DNA of 64,000 nt from Methanocaldococcus lauensis (GTDB taxonomy: Archaea; AGJL01; Methanococci; Methanococcales; Methanocaldococcaceae), in contig NZ_LR792632.1 in assembly GCF_902827225.1 (NCBI RefSeq), positions 329,030 through 393,029 on the forward strand. Reading direction: 5' to 3'. A program made the position numbers and the translations under genes. Numbering within the stretch: position 1 is the stretch's first letter; each line of letters starts with the position of its first letter. The notes beneath the pieces were generated by a model. It had not been told where the DNA came from. It did no database searches and saw nothing but the letters and a program-made list of their open reading frames with translations. Below are positions 36,996 to 45,427 of this stretch, piece by piece.

Positions 36996-37006
36996 CCGAA
37001 TTTCGG
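36996..37006. promoter_or_regulatory. Operator between ptr2 and ferredoxin gene
   Basis: CCGAATTTCGG is palindromic apart from its centre and contains CGA-ATT-TCG. It fits a half-site spacing of three, as in the Ptr2 consensus I recall (GGACGA-N3-TCGTCC). It lies 8 nt before the ptr2 start and about 64 nt before the ferredoxin start. Confidence 0.6.
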
Positions 37007-37069
37007 ATAATAATAAACTTTATTAATAACATAAACATACCAAATATATAAAAATTTTGGAGGATGAAA

Positions 37070-37279
37070 ATGGCTGTTGAAATTATAGTAAATAAAGAAA
37101 AATGTATAGGATGTGGAAGATGTTATGATGTTTGTCCAAAGGGGCCATTGATTTGGAAAAAAGATGAAAATGGAAAATATTACGCTTATGATGTTGAATA
37201 CTGTCACAACTGCAAATTTTGTGCTGGTAGATGTCCAACAAACGCTATATTAGTTAAAGTGGTAAATTCAAAAAAATAA
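37070..37279 (+). CDS. fdxA: 2[4Fe-4S] ferredoxin
   Basis: A 69-residue ferredoxin with two cluster motifs, [12 protein letters not shown] and [12 protein letters not shown], each of the CX2CX2CX3CP type. It is a small soluble electron carrier. The start at 37070 is 6 nt after GGAGG. It is divergent from ptr2 and is the presumed Ptr2 target fdxA. Confidence 0.93.
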   Translation: MAVEIIVNKEKCIGCGRCYDVCPKGPLIWKKDENGKYYAYDVEYCHNCKFCAGRCPTNAILVKVVNSKK

Positions 37280-37301
37280 TAAAATAATTTAGATTAATAT
37301 T

Positions 37302-38498
37302 TTATTTTTGCTCTATTTTGGAAAATACATCGTCTAATGCATCAATTAGACTATCAATATGCTCTTTTTCTACTATTAATGGAGGTAGGAATCTTAAAAC
37401 TACATCAGATGTGCAGTTAATTAAAAATCCTCTTTCGAGCATTTTTTTAACGATTTCAGAACCGTTAAATTCAAGTTCAGTACCAATCATTAAACCTAAA
37501 CCTCTAACCTCCTTTATAAAATCATATTTTTCTTTAAGATTTTTAAGTTTTTGAATGAAATAATCTCCTTTTTCTATAACTTTATTGTCCTTAATTAACT
37601 CCTCTATAACCTCTACTGAAGCCAACGCCGCTGAGCACGCTAAAGGGTTTCCCCCAAAAGTTGTTCCGTGGTCTCCATAATTTAATGCCTTACCTATTTC
37701 TTCTTTTAAAATTACAGCCCCAATAGGAACTCCTCCTCCAAGTGCCTTAGCCAAAGTTACTATATCTGGCTTAACTCCATAATGCTCGTAAGCAAACATT
37801 TTTCCAGTTCTACCCATACCGCACTGAACTTCATCAAAAATTAGAACAATATTTTTATCATCACATAAATCCCTAACACCCTTTAAATAATCTTTGTCAG
37901 CTACATTAATCCCTCCTTCTCCTTGAACTGGCTCTACTATTATGGCACAAGTTTTATTTGATATACTTTCTTTTAACGCTTCTAAGTCATTGAAAGGCAC
38001 ATACTTAAATCCTTGAGGAAGTGGATGAAATCCTTCTTGATACTTAGGTTTTGGAGTAGCCGCCAATGTTGTTAAAGTTCTACCGTGAAATGCATTATAC
38101 ATACTAATTATTTCTCCACCATCTTTTCCTAAAACCTTTGATGCATACTTTCTCGCAAACTTTATAGCCCCTTCATTTGCCTCTGCCCCACTATTGCAAA
38201 AAAATGCCTTATCTAAGCCACTTAACTCTACTAATTTTTTAGCAAGTTTTATTTGTGGAATTGTGTAATATATGTTAGATGTATGAATTAATGTTTCTGC
38301 CTGCTTTTTTATTGCTTCAACTACTTTTGGATGACAGTGTCCAACATTATTAACTCCAATTCCAGCTAAAAAGTCATAATATTTCTTTCCATTTATGTCA
38401 TAAACTTCCATCCCTCTACCTTCAACTAAAACAACTGGTAATCTTCCATAAATTTGAAGATGATACTTTTTTTCCAATTCTATCCAGTTCTCATTCAT
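37302..38498 (-). CDS. argD: Acetylornithine aminotransferase
   Basis: A 398-residue class III PLP aminotransferase in arginine biosynthesis; it may also act in lysine synthesis. Motifs are FFCNSGAEANEGAIKFARKY, FDEVQCGMGRTGK and the PLP-binding lysine in VTLAKALGGGVPIGA. Length and sequence fit ArgD, not ornithine or GABA enzymes, though related paralogs cannot be excluded. GGTGATTAA precedes the ATG. It is divergent from leuB. Confidence 0.94.
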   Translation of the reverse strand: MNENWIELEKKYHLQIYGRLPVVLVEGRGMEVYDINGKKYYDFLAGIGVNNVGHCHPKVVEAIKKQAETLIHTSNIYYTIPQIKLAKKLVELSGLDKAFFCNSGAEANEGAIKFARKYASKVLGKDGGEIISMYNAFHGRTLTTLAATPKPKYQEGFHPLPQGFKYVPFNDLEALKESISNKTCAIIVEPVQGEGGINVADKDYLKGVRDLCDDKNIVLIFDEVQCGMGRTGKMFAYEHYGVKPDIVTLAKALGGGVPIGAVILKEEIGKALNYGDHGTTFGGNPLACSAALASVEVIEELIKDNKVIEKGDYFIQKLKNLKEKYDFIKEVRGLGLMIGTELEFNGSEIVKKMLERGFLINCTSDVVLRFLPPLIVEKEHIDSLIDALDDVFSKIEQK

Positions 38499-38608
38499 TT
38501 AATCACCATAAAATTTATTGGTAAATTTTTATATTAGGTAGGGTATTTATCATTATTGTGCTATATAATAATTAATATCCCAACACAAAAATAAATTTGG
38601 TGAGAGTT

Positions 38609-39610
38609 ATGCATAAAATATGCGTTATAGAAGGAGACGGAATAGGTAAGGAGGTAATTCCTGCTACAATAAAGGTTTTAGAAGCTACAGGGTTACCATT
38701 TGAGTTTGTTTATGCAGAAGCAGGAGATGAAGTTTATAAAAGAACTGGAAAAGCATTACCAGAAGAAACTATTGAAACTGCCTTAGATTGTGATGCTGTT
38801 TTATTTGGGGCTGCTGGAGAGACTGCGGCAGATGTTATTGTGAAATTAAGGCATATCTTAGATACATATGCCAATGTAAGACCAGTAAAAGCATACAAAG
38901 GAGTTAAATGCTTAAGACCAGATATTGACTATGTTATTGTTAGAGAAAATACTGAAGGGCTTTATAAGGGAATTGAGGCAGAGATTGATGAAGGAATAAC
39001 AACAGCCACAAGAGTTATAACTGAAAAGGCATGTGAGAGAATATTTAGATTTGCCTTTAATTTAGCAAGGGAAAGGAAAAAAATGGGTAAAGAAGGAAAA
39101 GTAACCTGTGCCCATAAAGCAAATGTTTTAAAAATAACTGATGGTTTATTTAAGAGAGTATTTTACAAAGTATCTGAGGAATATAAAGATATAAAAGCAG
39201 AAGACTGCTATATAGATGCTATGAACATGTATATAATTACTAAACCACAAACATTTGATGTAGTAGTAACATCCAATTTATTTGGGGATATTCTCTCAGA
39301 TGGAGCGGCTGGAACTGTTGGAGGTTTAGGTTTAGCCCCTTCTGCAAATATTGGAGATGAACACGGATTATTTGAGCCAGTTCATGGTTCAGCCCCAGAT
39401 ATAGCTGGAAAGAAAATAGCAAATCCTACTGCTACAATATTAAGTGCTGTGTTAATGCTTAGATACTTAGGAGAGTATGAAGCGGCTGATAGGATAGAGA
39501 GAGCATTAGAAGAAGTTTTAGCATTAGGTTTAACAACTCCTGACTTGGGAGGAGATTTAAACACTTTTGAAATGGCAGAGGAAGTTGCTAAGAGAGTTAG
39601 AGGAGAATAA
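38609..39610 (+). CDS. leuB: 3-isopropylmalate/3-methylmalate dehydrogenase
   Basis: A 333-residue beta-decarboxylating dehydrogenase of the isocitrate/isopropylmalate family. Motifs are EGDGIGKEVIPA, VRENTEGLYKG, the DAMNMYIITKP and VTSNLFGDILSDGAAG metal site, and HGSAPDIAGKKIANP. Of the two M. jannaschii paralogs (LeuB and AksF), gene context near argD and ABCE1 fits MJ0720, annotated LeuB; homoisocitrate dehydrogenase (AksF) is the alternative. The start at 38609 follows GGTGAG. Confidence 0.87.
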   Translation: MHKICVIEGDGIGKEVIPATIKVLEATGLPFEFVYAEAGDEVYKRTGKALPEETIETALDCDAVLFGAAGETAADVIVKLRHILDTYANVRPVKAYKGVKCLRPDIDYVIVRENTEGLYKGIEAEIDEGITTATRVITEKACERIFRFAFNLARERKKMGKEGKVTCAHKANVLKITDGLFKRVFYKVSEEYKDIKAEDCYIDAMNMYIITKPQTFDVVVTSNLFGDILSDGAAGTVGGLGLAPSANIGDEHGLFEPVHGSAPDIAGKKIANPTATILSAVLMLRYLGEYEAADRIERALEEVLALGLTTPDLGGDLNTFEMAEEVAKRVRGE

Positions 39611-39730
39611 TACTCTATTTTATTTTTTAGATTCTATTTTTTTTCTATCATTAAATTTTTAAAATAAACAAAATATGAAATTTAAAATCTATTTAAATTT
39701 GGATTAAAATTATTTCTTGGAGGTGGTTTT

Positions 39731-41497
39731 ATGAGATTGGCTATTATTGACTATGATAGATGTCAGCCAAAAAAATGCTCTATGGAGTGTATTAAATACT
39801 GTCCAGGAGTTAAAATGGGTGAGAAAACAATAGTTATTGATGAAAATACTGGAAAGCCAATTATATCAGAAGTTTTATGTTCTGGTTGTGGAATATGCGT
39901 TAAGAGATGTCCATTTAAAGCAATATCTATCATAGGATTACCAGAAGAGTTGAGTGAGGATAAAATAGTTCATTCCTATGGGCAAAATAGATTTAAGTTG
40001 TTTGGTTTAGTTATACCAAGAGATGGAGTAGTTGGAATTATTGGTCAAAATGGAATAGGTAAATCAACCGTTTTAAGAATATTGGCAGGAGAATTAATTC
40101 CAAACTTAGGAAGAGATGACAAAGAGCCGAATTATGATGATGTTATCAAGTATTTTAGAGGTTCTGAATTGCAGGAATATTTTGTGAAGTTGAAAAATAA
40201 AGAAATAAAGGCAATACATAAAGTTCAATATGTTGATATTTTACCAAAAGTTGTTAAAGGAAAAGTTGGAGAATTGTTAAAGAAAATAGATGAAAGAGGA
40301 AAATTTGAAGAAGTCGTTGAGAAGTTAGAATTAAAAAATATCTTAGATAGGGAATTACATCAATTGTCAGGGGGAGAATTACAAAGAGTTGCTATAGCCG
40401 CTGCATATTTAAGAAAGGGAGACATATATTTCTTTGACGAACCTTCTTCTTGGTTAGATATTAGGCAAAGATTCAATGCCGCGAGATTAATAAGGGAGTT
40501 AAATAAGGTTATTGTGGTTGAGCACGACCTAATAGTTTTGGATTATTTATCTGACTATATACATATAATGTATGGGGTTCCTTCAGCATATGGTATTGTT
40601 TCACTACCTAAGAGCGTTAGAGTAGGAATAAATGAATACCTATATGGTGAGTTAAGAGAGGAAAATATAAAGTTTAGAAAGGAGCCAATAATATTTGAAA
40701 AAAGACCAGTTATTGATTATAAAAACAGACCTGTATTATTAACATATTCACCAATGAAAAAAACCTTAGGTAGTTTTAAATTAGAAGTTAGTGGTGGAAC
40801 TATATACAAAGGAGAAGTTATTGGTATCTTAGGCCCTAATGGAATTGGAAAGACAACATTTATTAAATTGTTGGCAGGAGTCATTAAACCAGATGAGGGA
40901 GAGGTTACTAAAGAAAGTGAAATTAAAGTATCTTACAAGCCACAGTATATAAGTCCAGATTATGATGGAACAGTTGAAGATTTATTAAGTTCAATAACTA
41001 ATATTCACACTTCCTACTATAAATCAGAGATTATTAATCCTTTACAATTAGAAAAATTATTGGATAGGAATGTTAAAGAGTTATCTGGTGGTGAGTTACA
41101 GAGAGTGGCAATAGCGGCGTGTTTAAGTAGAGAAGCAGATATTTATCTATTAGATGAGCCTTCAGCATTCTTAGATGTTGAACAAAGATTGGCTGTTTCA
41201 AAGGTTATTAGAAGAATGGCAGATGAGAAAGAGGCAGGAATGTTTATTGTCGATCACGATATGTTATTCCAAGATTATATTTCAGATAGGTTTATCGTAT
41301 TTAGTGGTGAGCCAGGAATATACGGAATTGGAAGTAGTCCAATGAATAAGAGGGAAGGAGCAAATAAATTCTTAAAAGAAATGCAAATTACATTTAGAAG
41401 AGATCCAGAAACTGGAAGACCAAGAGCTAATAAAGAAGGTAGTCAAAGAGATATTTTACAAAAAGAAAAAGGAGAGTATTACTATTTGGATGAATAA
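39731..41497 (+). CDS. rli: ABCE1/Rli ribosome recycling ATPase
   Basis: ABCE1, 588 residues, splits ribosomes after termination together with pelota or aRF1. It has N-terminal 4Fe-4S domains (cysteines in CQPKKCSMECIKYC and the ferredoxin-like CSGCGICVKRCP), then two ABC domains with Walker A GQNGIGKST and GPNGIGKTT, and two LSGGELQRVAIA signatures. The hinge region between them is present. GGAGGTGG precedes the ATG. pelA, its functional partner, is at 14986. Confidence 0.97.
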   Translation: MRLAIIDYDRCQPKKCSMECIKYCPGVKMGEKTIVIDENTGKPIISEVLCSGCGICVKRCPFKAISIIGLPEELSEDKIVHSYGQNRFKLFGLVIPRDGVVGIIGQNGIGKSTVLRILAGELIPNLGRDDKEPNYDDVIKYFRGSELQEYFVKLKNKEIKAIHKVQYVDILPKVVKGKVGELLKKIDERGKFEEVVEKLELKNILDRELHQLSGGELQRVAIAAAYLRKGDIYFFDEPSSWLDIRQRFNAARLIRELNKVIVVEHDLIVLDYLSDYIHIMYGVPSAYGIVSLPKSVRVGINEYLYGELREENIKFRKEPIIFEKRPVIDYKNRPVLLTYSPMKKTLGSFKLEVSGGTIYKGEVIGILGPNGIGKTTFIKLLAGVIKPDEGEVTKESEIKVSYKPQYISPDYDGTVEDLLSSITNIHTSYYKSEIINPLQLEKLLDRNVKELSGGELQRVAIAACLSREADIYLLDEPSAFLDVEQRLAVSKVIRRMADEKEAGMFIVDHDMLFQDYISDRFIVFSGEPGIYGIGSSPMNKREGANKFLKEMQITFRRDPETGRPRANKEGSQRDILQKEKGEYYYLDE

Positions 41498-41679
41498 CCA
41501 TAAGGAAATACCTTCTATGGTTGATGATACCGTTCTGGTTCTCCGCTACAAATGGAACAAATCGTAGCAGAGAGCCTTCCAGCCTCCTAACTTCATTGGC
41601 TGGCAATCGGGGTTTAAAAGAAACCACATCTTCAGCTTACCCATTCGGGCTTAGTTTCCCCACATATCGGGACTGCCAT
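41498..41679 (-). ncRNA. Candidate structured RNA downstream of rli
   Basis: This ~180 nt stretch, between the rli stop and tRNA-Glu, is much richer in GC than its surroundings and has no credible gene. On the minus strand it folds into several stems: CCATAAGG/CCTTCTATGG at 41498-41520; CTCTGCTAC/GTAGCGGAG at 41541-41572; CCAGCC/GGCTGG at 41579-41603; GGTTT/AAACC at 41611-41625; and CCC/GGG at 41640-41649. A T-G pair in the second stem exists only on the minus strand, where plus would have C-A, so the RNA is probably minus-strand. A promoter lies at 41692. I do not recognise a family; RNase P and SRP motifs are not apparent. Confidence 0.6.
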
Positions 41680-41691
41680 GTTATAATATAA

Positions 41692-41709
41692 CCTTATTTA
41701 AATTTTTGG
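41692..41709 (-). promoter_or_regulatory. Promoter of the candidate RNA
   Basis: On the minus strand CCAAAAATTTAAATAAGG resembles the BRE/TATA elements of the tRNA promoters at 18276 and 18684. Initiation about 25 nt downstream would fall near 41675, at the start of the GC-rich structured stretch. Confidence 0.55.
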
Positions 41710-41916
41710 ATAGTGTTTTATAGAAACAAAAGTATAAATTTGTTTTGTATGTTCTATTTAAGGAAATTGCCCGAATTGTGTAAAGAAAAATTACAGAAAT
41801 TAGATTAAAATAATGAAACAATTATAAAAATCTATATATTCATATATTTATTTATATTATTATACAAATATATAATGTATTAACAAATAAAAAAACAAAT
41901 AAAATAAGATAAATAA

Positions 41917-41991
41917 TGCTCCGGCCGGGATTTGAACCCGGGTCGCGGGCTCGAAAGGCCCGCATGATTGGCCGGACTACACCACCGGAGC
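41917..41991 (-). tRNA. tRNA-Glu(TTC)
   Basis: On the minus strand acceptor GCTCCGG pairs with CCGGAGC, the discriminator is A, and no CCA is encoded. The anticodon stem CGGGC/GCCCG holds loop CTTTCGA, anticodon TTC. It is followed at short distance by tRNA-Arg on the same strand. Confidence 0.94.
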
Positions 41992-42010
41992 ACATTATAA
42001 TTAAAAAAAA

Positions 42011-42088
42011 TGGCGGACCCGGGGGGATTTGAACCCCCGACCCCCGGCTTAGAAGGCCGGTGCCCTATCCAGGCTAGGCTACGGGTCC
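42011..42088 (-). tRNA. tRNA-Arg(TCT)
   Basis: On the minus strand acceptor GGACCCG pairs with CGGGTCC, followed by G and an encoded CCA. The anticodon stem CCGGC/GCCGG holds loop CTTCTAA, anticodon TCT, the tRNA for the AGA codons dominant in this genome. Confidence 0.95.
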
Positions 42089-42220
42089 TCTTAATCTTTT
42101 AAATCTATTAAGTGAGCATTTCTTACAATAGAAATTTCTACTATATATACTTTTCGTTTCATTATTAATAACAAAAATTAATTAAGACGAAGTTAAAATA
42201 GATAAAGGAATTTATCTAAT

Positions 42221-42628
42221 TTACAACTCTTTATTATTTTTAAACCATTCTGGATAACCAACTATTTTATACCCACCAAAAGGACCTGATTTACTCTCTA
42301 TTTTAAATCCAAGTGTTTTTAAATCTTTTATTCTGTTATGGACTGCTACTCTACTCTTTCTATCAATGTAGTTTTTTAAAAATTCACCAGATACAAAATC
42401 TGAGTTCTTAGCGAATATTCTATTCTTTTCTAATATTTTTTTAGCCTCTTCTGTACCATATTTCTTAGATAAGTTTTTAAATATTTCATTAACTCCCATA
42501 AGAATATTTAAAAGAATAAAATGCCCTATATCTAACTTTATATTATTTTCATAAGCCTTTTTTAAAAATTCCCAAAAGTCGTAATCTTTTCTATTTACAA
42601 TTTTTTTTAACTCTTCTTCTATATTCAT
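42221..42628 (-). CDS. Hypothetical protein with possible winged HTH at the C-terminus
   Basis: A 135-residue protein of unknown function. The N-terminal part is helical; the C-terminal segment (about 85-130), with RVAVHNRIKDLKTLGFKIES and GPFGGYKIVGYPEWF, reads like a winged helix with a beta hairpin. This could be a regulator. It overlaps the upstream CBS-domain gene by 4 bp (ATGA), so the two are translationally coupled. GGGGAGGTAG precedes the ATG. Confidence 0.75.
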   Translation of the reverse strand: MNIEEELKKIVNRKDYDFWEFLKKAYENNIKLDIGHFILLNILMGVNEIFKNLSKKYGTEEAKKILEKNRIFAKNSDFVSGEFLKNYIDRKSRVAVHNRIKDLKTLGFKIESKSGPFGGYKIVGYPEWFKNNKEL

Positions 42629-43269
42629 CTACCTCCCCTGATCTTTGCCAATCTTCTCGCTAATGCAACCATTCCTATTTCAATAAGACCTACAAAGAAT
42701 TTTTCCAAACCTCCACAAGCCCATATTGCCTTTCCAAAAGTAGTTTTTTTAATTCTCTCTTCATACTCTTTTGGCGTTATATCCTCTCCAGTCATTCTTT
42801 TTGTTACAACTGCTGCTGCTTCCATCAGCTCTTCCCAGCTTATATCTCCAATATGATTGTGTAATTCCTTAAATATCTTATATACTGGAATTTCATATAA
42901 CTTAGCTAAGGTTTTAACAACATCACAGTTTCTAACCATCCCCACAACTTTACCATCTCTTGTTAAAACTGGAATACTAACAACCTTATATTTAACGAAT
43001 TTTAAAACCACATCTCTTGCCTCATCATCTTCATAAACAGTAATAACTTCTTCTTTATTACGCATAAACTCAGTTATTGGTTTTTTGAAATCTTTCTCTG
43101 AAATCCCTAACAACTCCAAAGCAGTTATCCAACCCACTAATTTATCTTCTTTATCAACTATAGGAGCAGAAAATCTCTTTTTCTTTTTTAATAAGTTTAT
43201 AGCATCTTCAACAGTCTCATCTATATATATTTTAGCAAAATTCTTGTCCATTAAGTCTCTAACTTTCAT
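42625..43269 (-). CDS. CBS-domain protein
   Basis: A 214-residue protein with two CBS modules (about 3-55 and 68-120), including VRDLMDKNFAKIYIDETVED and the PITEFMRNKEEVITV linker start, followed by a ~90 residue C-terminal helical domain with TKRMTGEDITPKEYEERIKK that I cannot assign. CBS pairs usually bind ATP, AMP or SAM. It is coupled to the HTH-like gene, suggesting a ligand-responsive pair. It lies 101 bp downstream of homoaconitase. Confidence 0.83.
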   Translation of the reverse strand: MKVRDLMDKNFAKIYIDETVEDAINLLKKKKRFSAPIVDKEDKLVGWITALELLGISEKDFKKPITEFMRNKEEVITVYEDDEARDVVLKFVKYKVVSIPVLTRDGKVVGMVRNCDVVKTLAKLYEIPVYKIFKELHNHIGDISWEELMEAAAVVTKRMTGEDITPKEYEERIKKTTFGKAIWACGGLEKFFVGLIEIGMVALARRLAKIRGGR

Positions 43270-43370
43270 AGTATCACGGAAAAATTTATAAAAATAATTA
43301 TAGCATTTGAACTTTTTATCTTTTTATCTTTATCTTTTTAAAATTAATTTTAACTGAAATCTAATTTATT

Positions 43371-44633
43371 TTAATCTAATTTATTAGTTATGTATCCTTT
43401 AATTGCACTTATTGCAGCAACTTTTGGTGATGCCAAATAAATATAGCTATTTATATGTCCCATTCTTCCTCTAAAATTCCTATTTGTCGTTGATAAACAA
43501 ACTTCCCCCTCAGCTAAAACTCCTTGATGAGCCCCTAAGCAAGGACCACAACCTGGAGGACAAATCATTGCTCCAGCTTTAACAAATATATCAATAAGCC
43601 CCTCCTTTAACGCTTGCATAAAAACCTTTTTTGATGCAGGAATGATAATTAATTTAACATCTTTATGAACCTCCCTACCCTTTAAGTATTTAGCCGCTTC
43701 TCTTAAATCACTCAATCTTCCATTTGTACAACTACCTATAAAAACTTGATCAATTTCAATTCCTTCAACTTCACTAACTGGCTTTACATTATCAGGATGG
43801 TGTGGAACTGCTATTTGCTCTTCCATATCTGTTATGTCAATCTCAATTTCTTTATAATAACTCTCCTTTTCCCTATTTACTGTTATTCTTTCTTTTTTTA
43901 ATTTTGCAATTTCTTCATCACCTAAATTCCTCTCTTTCTTTAAATAGTTGTAAGTTATTTCATCTGCCTCTATAACTCCTGTTTTTCCTCCCATTTCTAT
44001 TGCCATATTACATAATGTTAATCTCCCATCCATATCCATATTTTTTACAACTTCTCCACCATATTCAATAGCCATGTATGTAGCTCCTCTCCTACCTATC
44101 TCTTTACAAACTCTCAAAACAATATCTTTAGCAGAAATATTTTCATTTTTTCCAACAATATCAACCCTAATAGTTTTTGGCACTTTAATCCATGTTTCCC
44201 CTGTTGCATAAATATAAGCCATGTCTGTGGCTCCAAAGCCAGTGGCAAAAGCTCCAAAAGCTCCATGAGTGCATGTATGGCTGTCTCCACCAGCTACAAA
44301 CATATTAGGAAAAACATAATTTTCAGCTAAGATTTGATGACAAATACCTTCCCCTCCTTTATGGAACTTTTTTATGCCAAATCTCTTAACGAACTCTAAA
44401 GCCAATTTTTGCATTTCAGCAGCTTTAACTGTATTTGCTGGGACATTGTGGTCGAAGGCAACAACTATTTTATCTGGATTCCAAACGCTATCGCTCATCT
44501 CTTTTAAAGCTTTATAAGCTAATGGAGTAGTTCCATCATGAGTCATTGCCAAATCAACTTCAACCTCTATGCTATCTCCTTCATAGACATTATAACCAAC
44601 TTTTTTTGATAATATCTTCTCCACTAATGTCAA
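43371..44633 (-). CDS. hacA: Homoaconitase large subunit
   Basis: A 420-residue member of the LeuC/aconitase family. The 4Fe-4S ligands are in FIGSCTNGRLSDL and CPPGCGPCLGAHQG. The gene matches M. jannaschii MJ1003 in my recollection, which is the large subunit of homoaconitase for 2-oxosuberate synthesis (coenzyme B biotin-like side chain). Isopropylmalate isomerase is the alternative, as both have similar large subunits. The start is a TTG after GGAGGTGATAAA, a strong ribosome-binding site. The small subunit is not adjacent. Confidence 0.82.
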   Translation of the reverse strand: MTLVEKILSKKVGYNVYEGDSIEVEVDLAMTHDGTTPLAYKALKEMSDSVWNPDKIVVAFDHNVPANTVKAAEMQKLALEFVKRFGIKKFHKGGEGICHQILAENYVFPNMFVAGGDSHTCTHGAFGAFATGFGATDMAYIYATGETWIKVPKTIRVDIVGKNENISAKDIVLRVCKEIGRRGATYMAIEYGGEVVKNMDMDGRLTLCNMAIEMGGKTGVIEADEITYNYLKKERNLGDEEIAKLKKERITVNREKESYYKEIEIDITDMEEQIAVPHHPDNVKPVSEVEGIEIDQVFIGSCTNGRLSDLREAAKYLKGREVHKDVKLIIIPASKKVFMQALKEGLIDIFVKAGAMICPPGCGPCLGAHQGVLAEGEVCLSTTNRNFRGRMGHINSYIYLASPKVAAISAIKGYITNKLD

Positions 44634-44667
44634 TTTATCACCTCCCTTAAATTATATAGTAATTATA

Positions 44668-45381
44668 TTATTTCTTATTTTGATTTGAGCAATTACCACA
44701 AAAAATACAGGGTTTTATATATCCCGCTAAAAAATCTAATGCATCACTAATTTTTTTATGAAATAACTTTGGAAATTTATATATGAAATAGCCGTATATG
44801 ATTCCAGTAATTATATCAACTATCCAATGCATTCCTAAAATTAAAGTTGATATAGGAATCAATATAGCCAATGTAAAGTAAATATAATTTAAATATGTCT
44901 CATCTTTGAAATGTAATGCCAATAGAAATGAATATGCCGTATGTAATGAGGGAATTTCATAAGTTGGTTTTGTAAATATCCAAAAGTAATGCATATCTAC
45001 CAAATCTTTAGCAACATTTACTTGAAACGGTGATTTAACAACAAAAATAGAATATATTATTCCTGCAAACAACCAACCAAGTGCTAAATCAATTAAAATA
45101 ATATCACTTTTTAAAAAATCCTTTTTTATAAATAAATAGTATGCAATACCACAAATAATCATAAGAGAAAATCCATATAAATATATTATTTTAAAAAATT
45201 CAATAACAACTGTTGGTAATGATTGAAGAATTAAATAAAAATTTCTGTTGCATAAAGGGAGAGTCATTAATAAAGTAGTTCCATCTATTGGCTTTAATAT
45301 TTGTGAATACCACATTAAGCCACCCCACATAATATAGGCAATTGGATATACTGCCAATCTAACTACAATCCTTCTATCCAC
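44668..45381 (-). CDS. PAP2-superfamily membrane phosphatase with cysteine-rich tail
   Basis: A 237-residue membrane protein with about six hydrophobic helices. The phosphatase signature motifs are present: IPSLHTAYS (motif 2 histidine) and GMHWIVDIITG (motif 3 histidine and aspartate). The first motif is less clear, at about KSPFQVN. Such enzymes dephosphorylate polyprenyl or lipid phosphates. The C-terminus is unusual: CIFCGNCSNQ, a CX2CX2C tail that may bind metal. The GTG at 45381 follows GGTGAT. Confidence 0.83.
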   Translation of the reverse strand: MDRRIVVRLAVYPIAYIMWGGLMWYSQILKPIDGTTLLMTLPLCNRNFYLILQSLPTVVIEFFKIIYLYGFSLMIICGIAYYLFIKKDFLKSDIILIDLALGWLFAGIIYSIFVVKSPFQVNVAKDLVDMHYFWIFTKPTYEIPSLHTAYSFLLALHFKDETYLNYIYFTLAILIPISTLILGMHWIVDIITGIIYGYFIYKFPKLFHKKISDALDFLAGYIKPCIFCGNCSNQNKK

Positions 45382-45427
45382 AAATATCACCAAAGAGTTT
45401 TTAAATACAATAAATTAAGGTGAGATT

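Noticed and set aside
36566-37207. Longer Ptr2 reading frame from 37207
   Set aside because: The extension is hydrophobic promoter DNA antisense to the ferredoxin gene, while ATG 36988 has GGTGAT 3 nt upstream and gives the usual Lrp length.
41427-41627. 66-codon minus-strand frame over the rli end and candidate RNA
   Set aside because: It runs antisense into rli and through hairpins of the structured RNA; no start signal and no resemblance to a protein.
41498-41679. Naming the structured RNA as RNase P RNA or SRP RNA
   Set aside because: The strongly conserved GAGGAAAG and ACAGAA motifs of RNase P and the GGAAGG/GAGCA helix 8 of SRP RNA were not found on either strand, so I left it unnamed.
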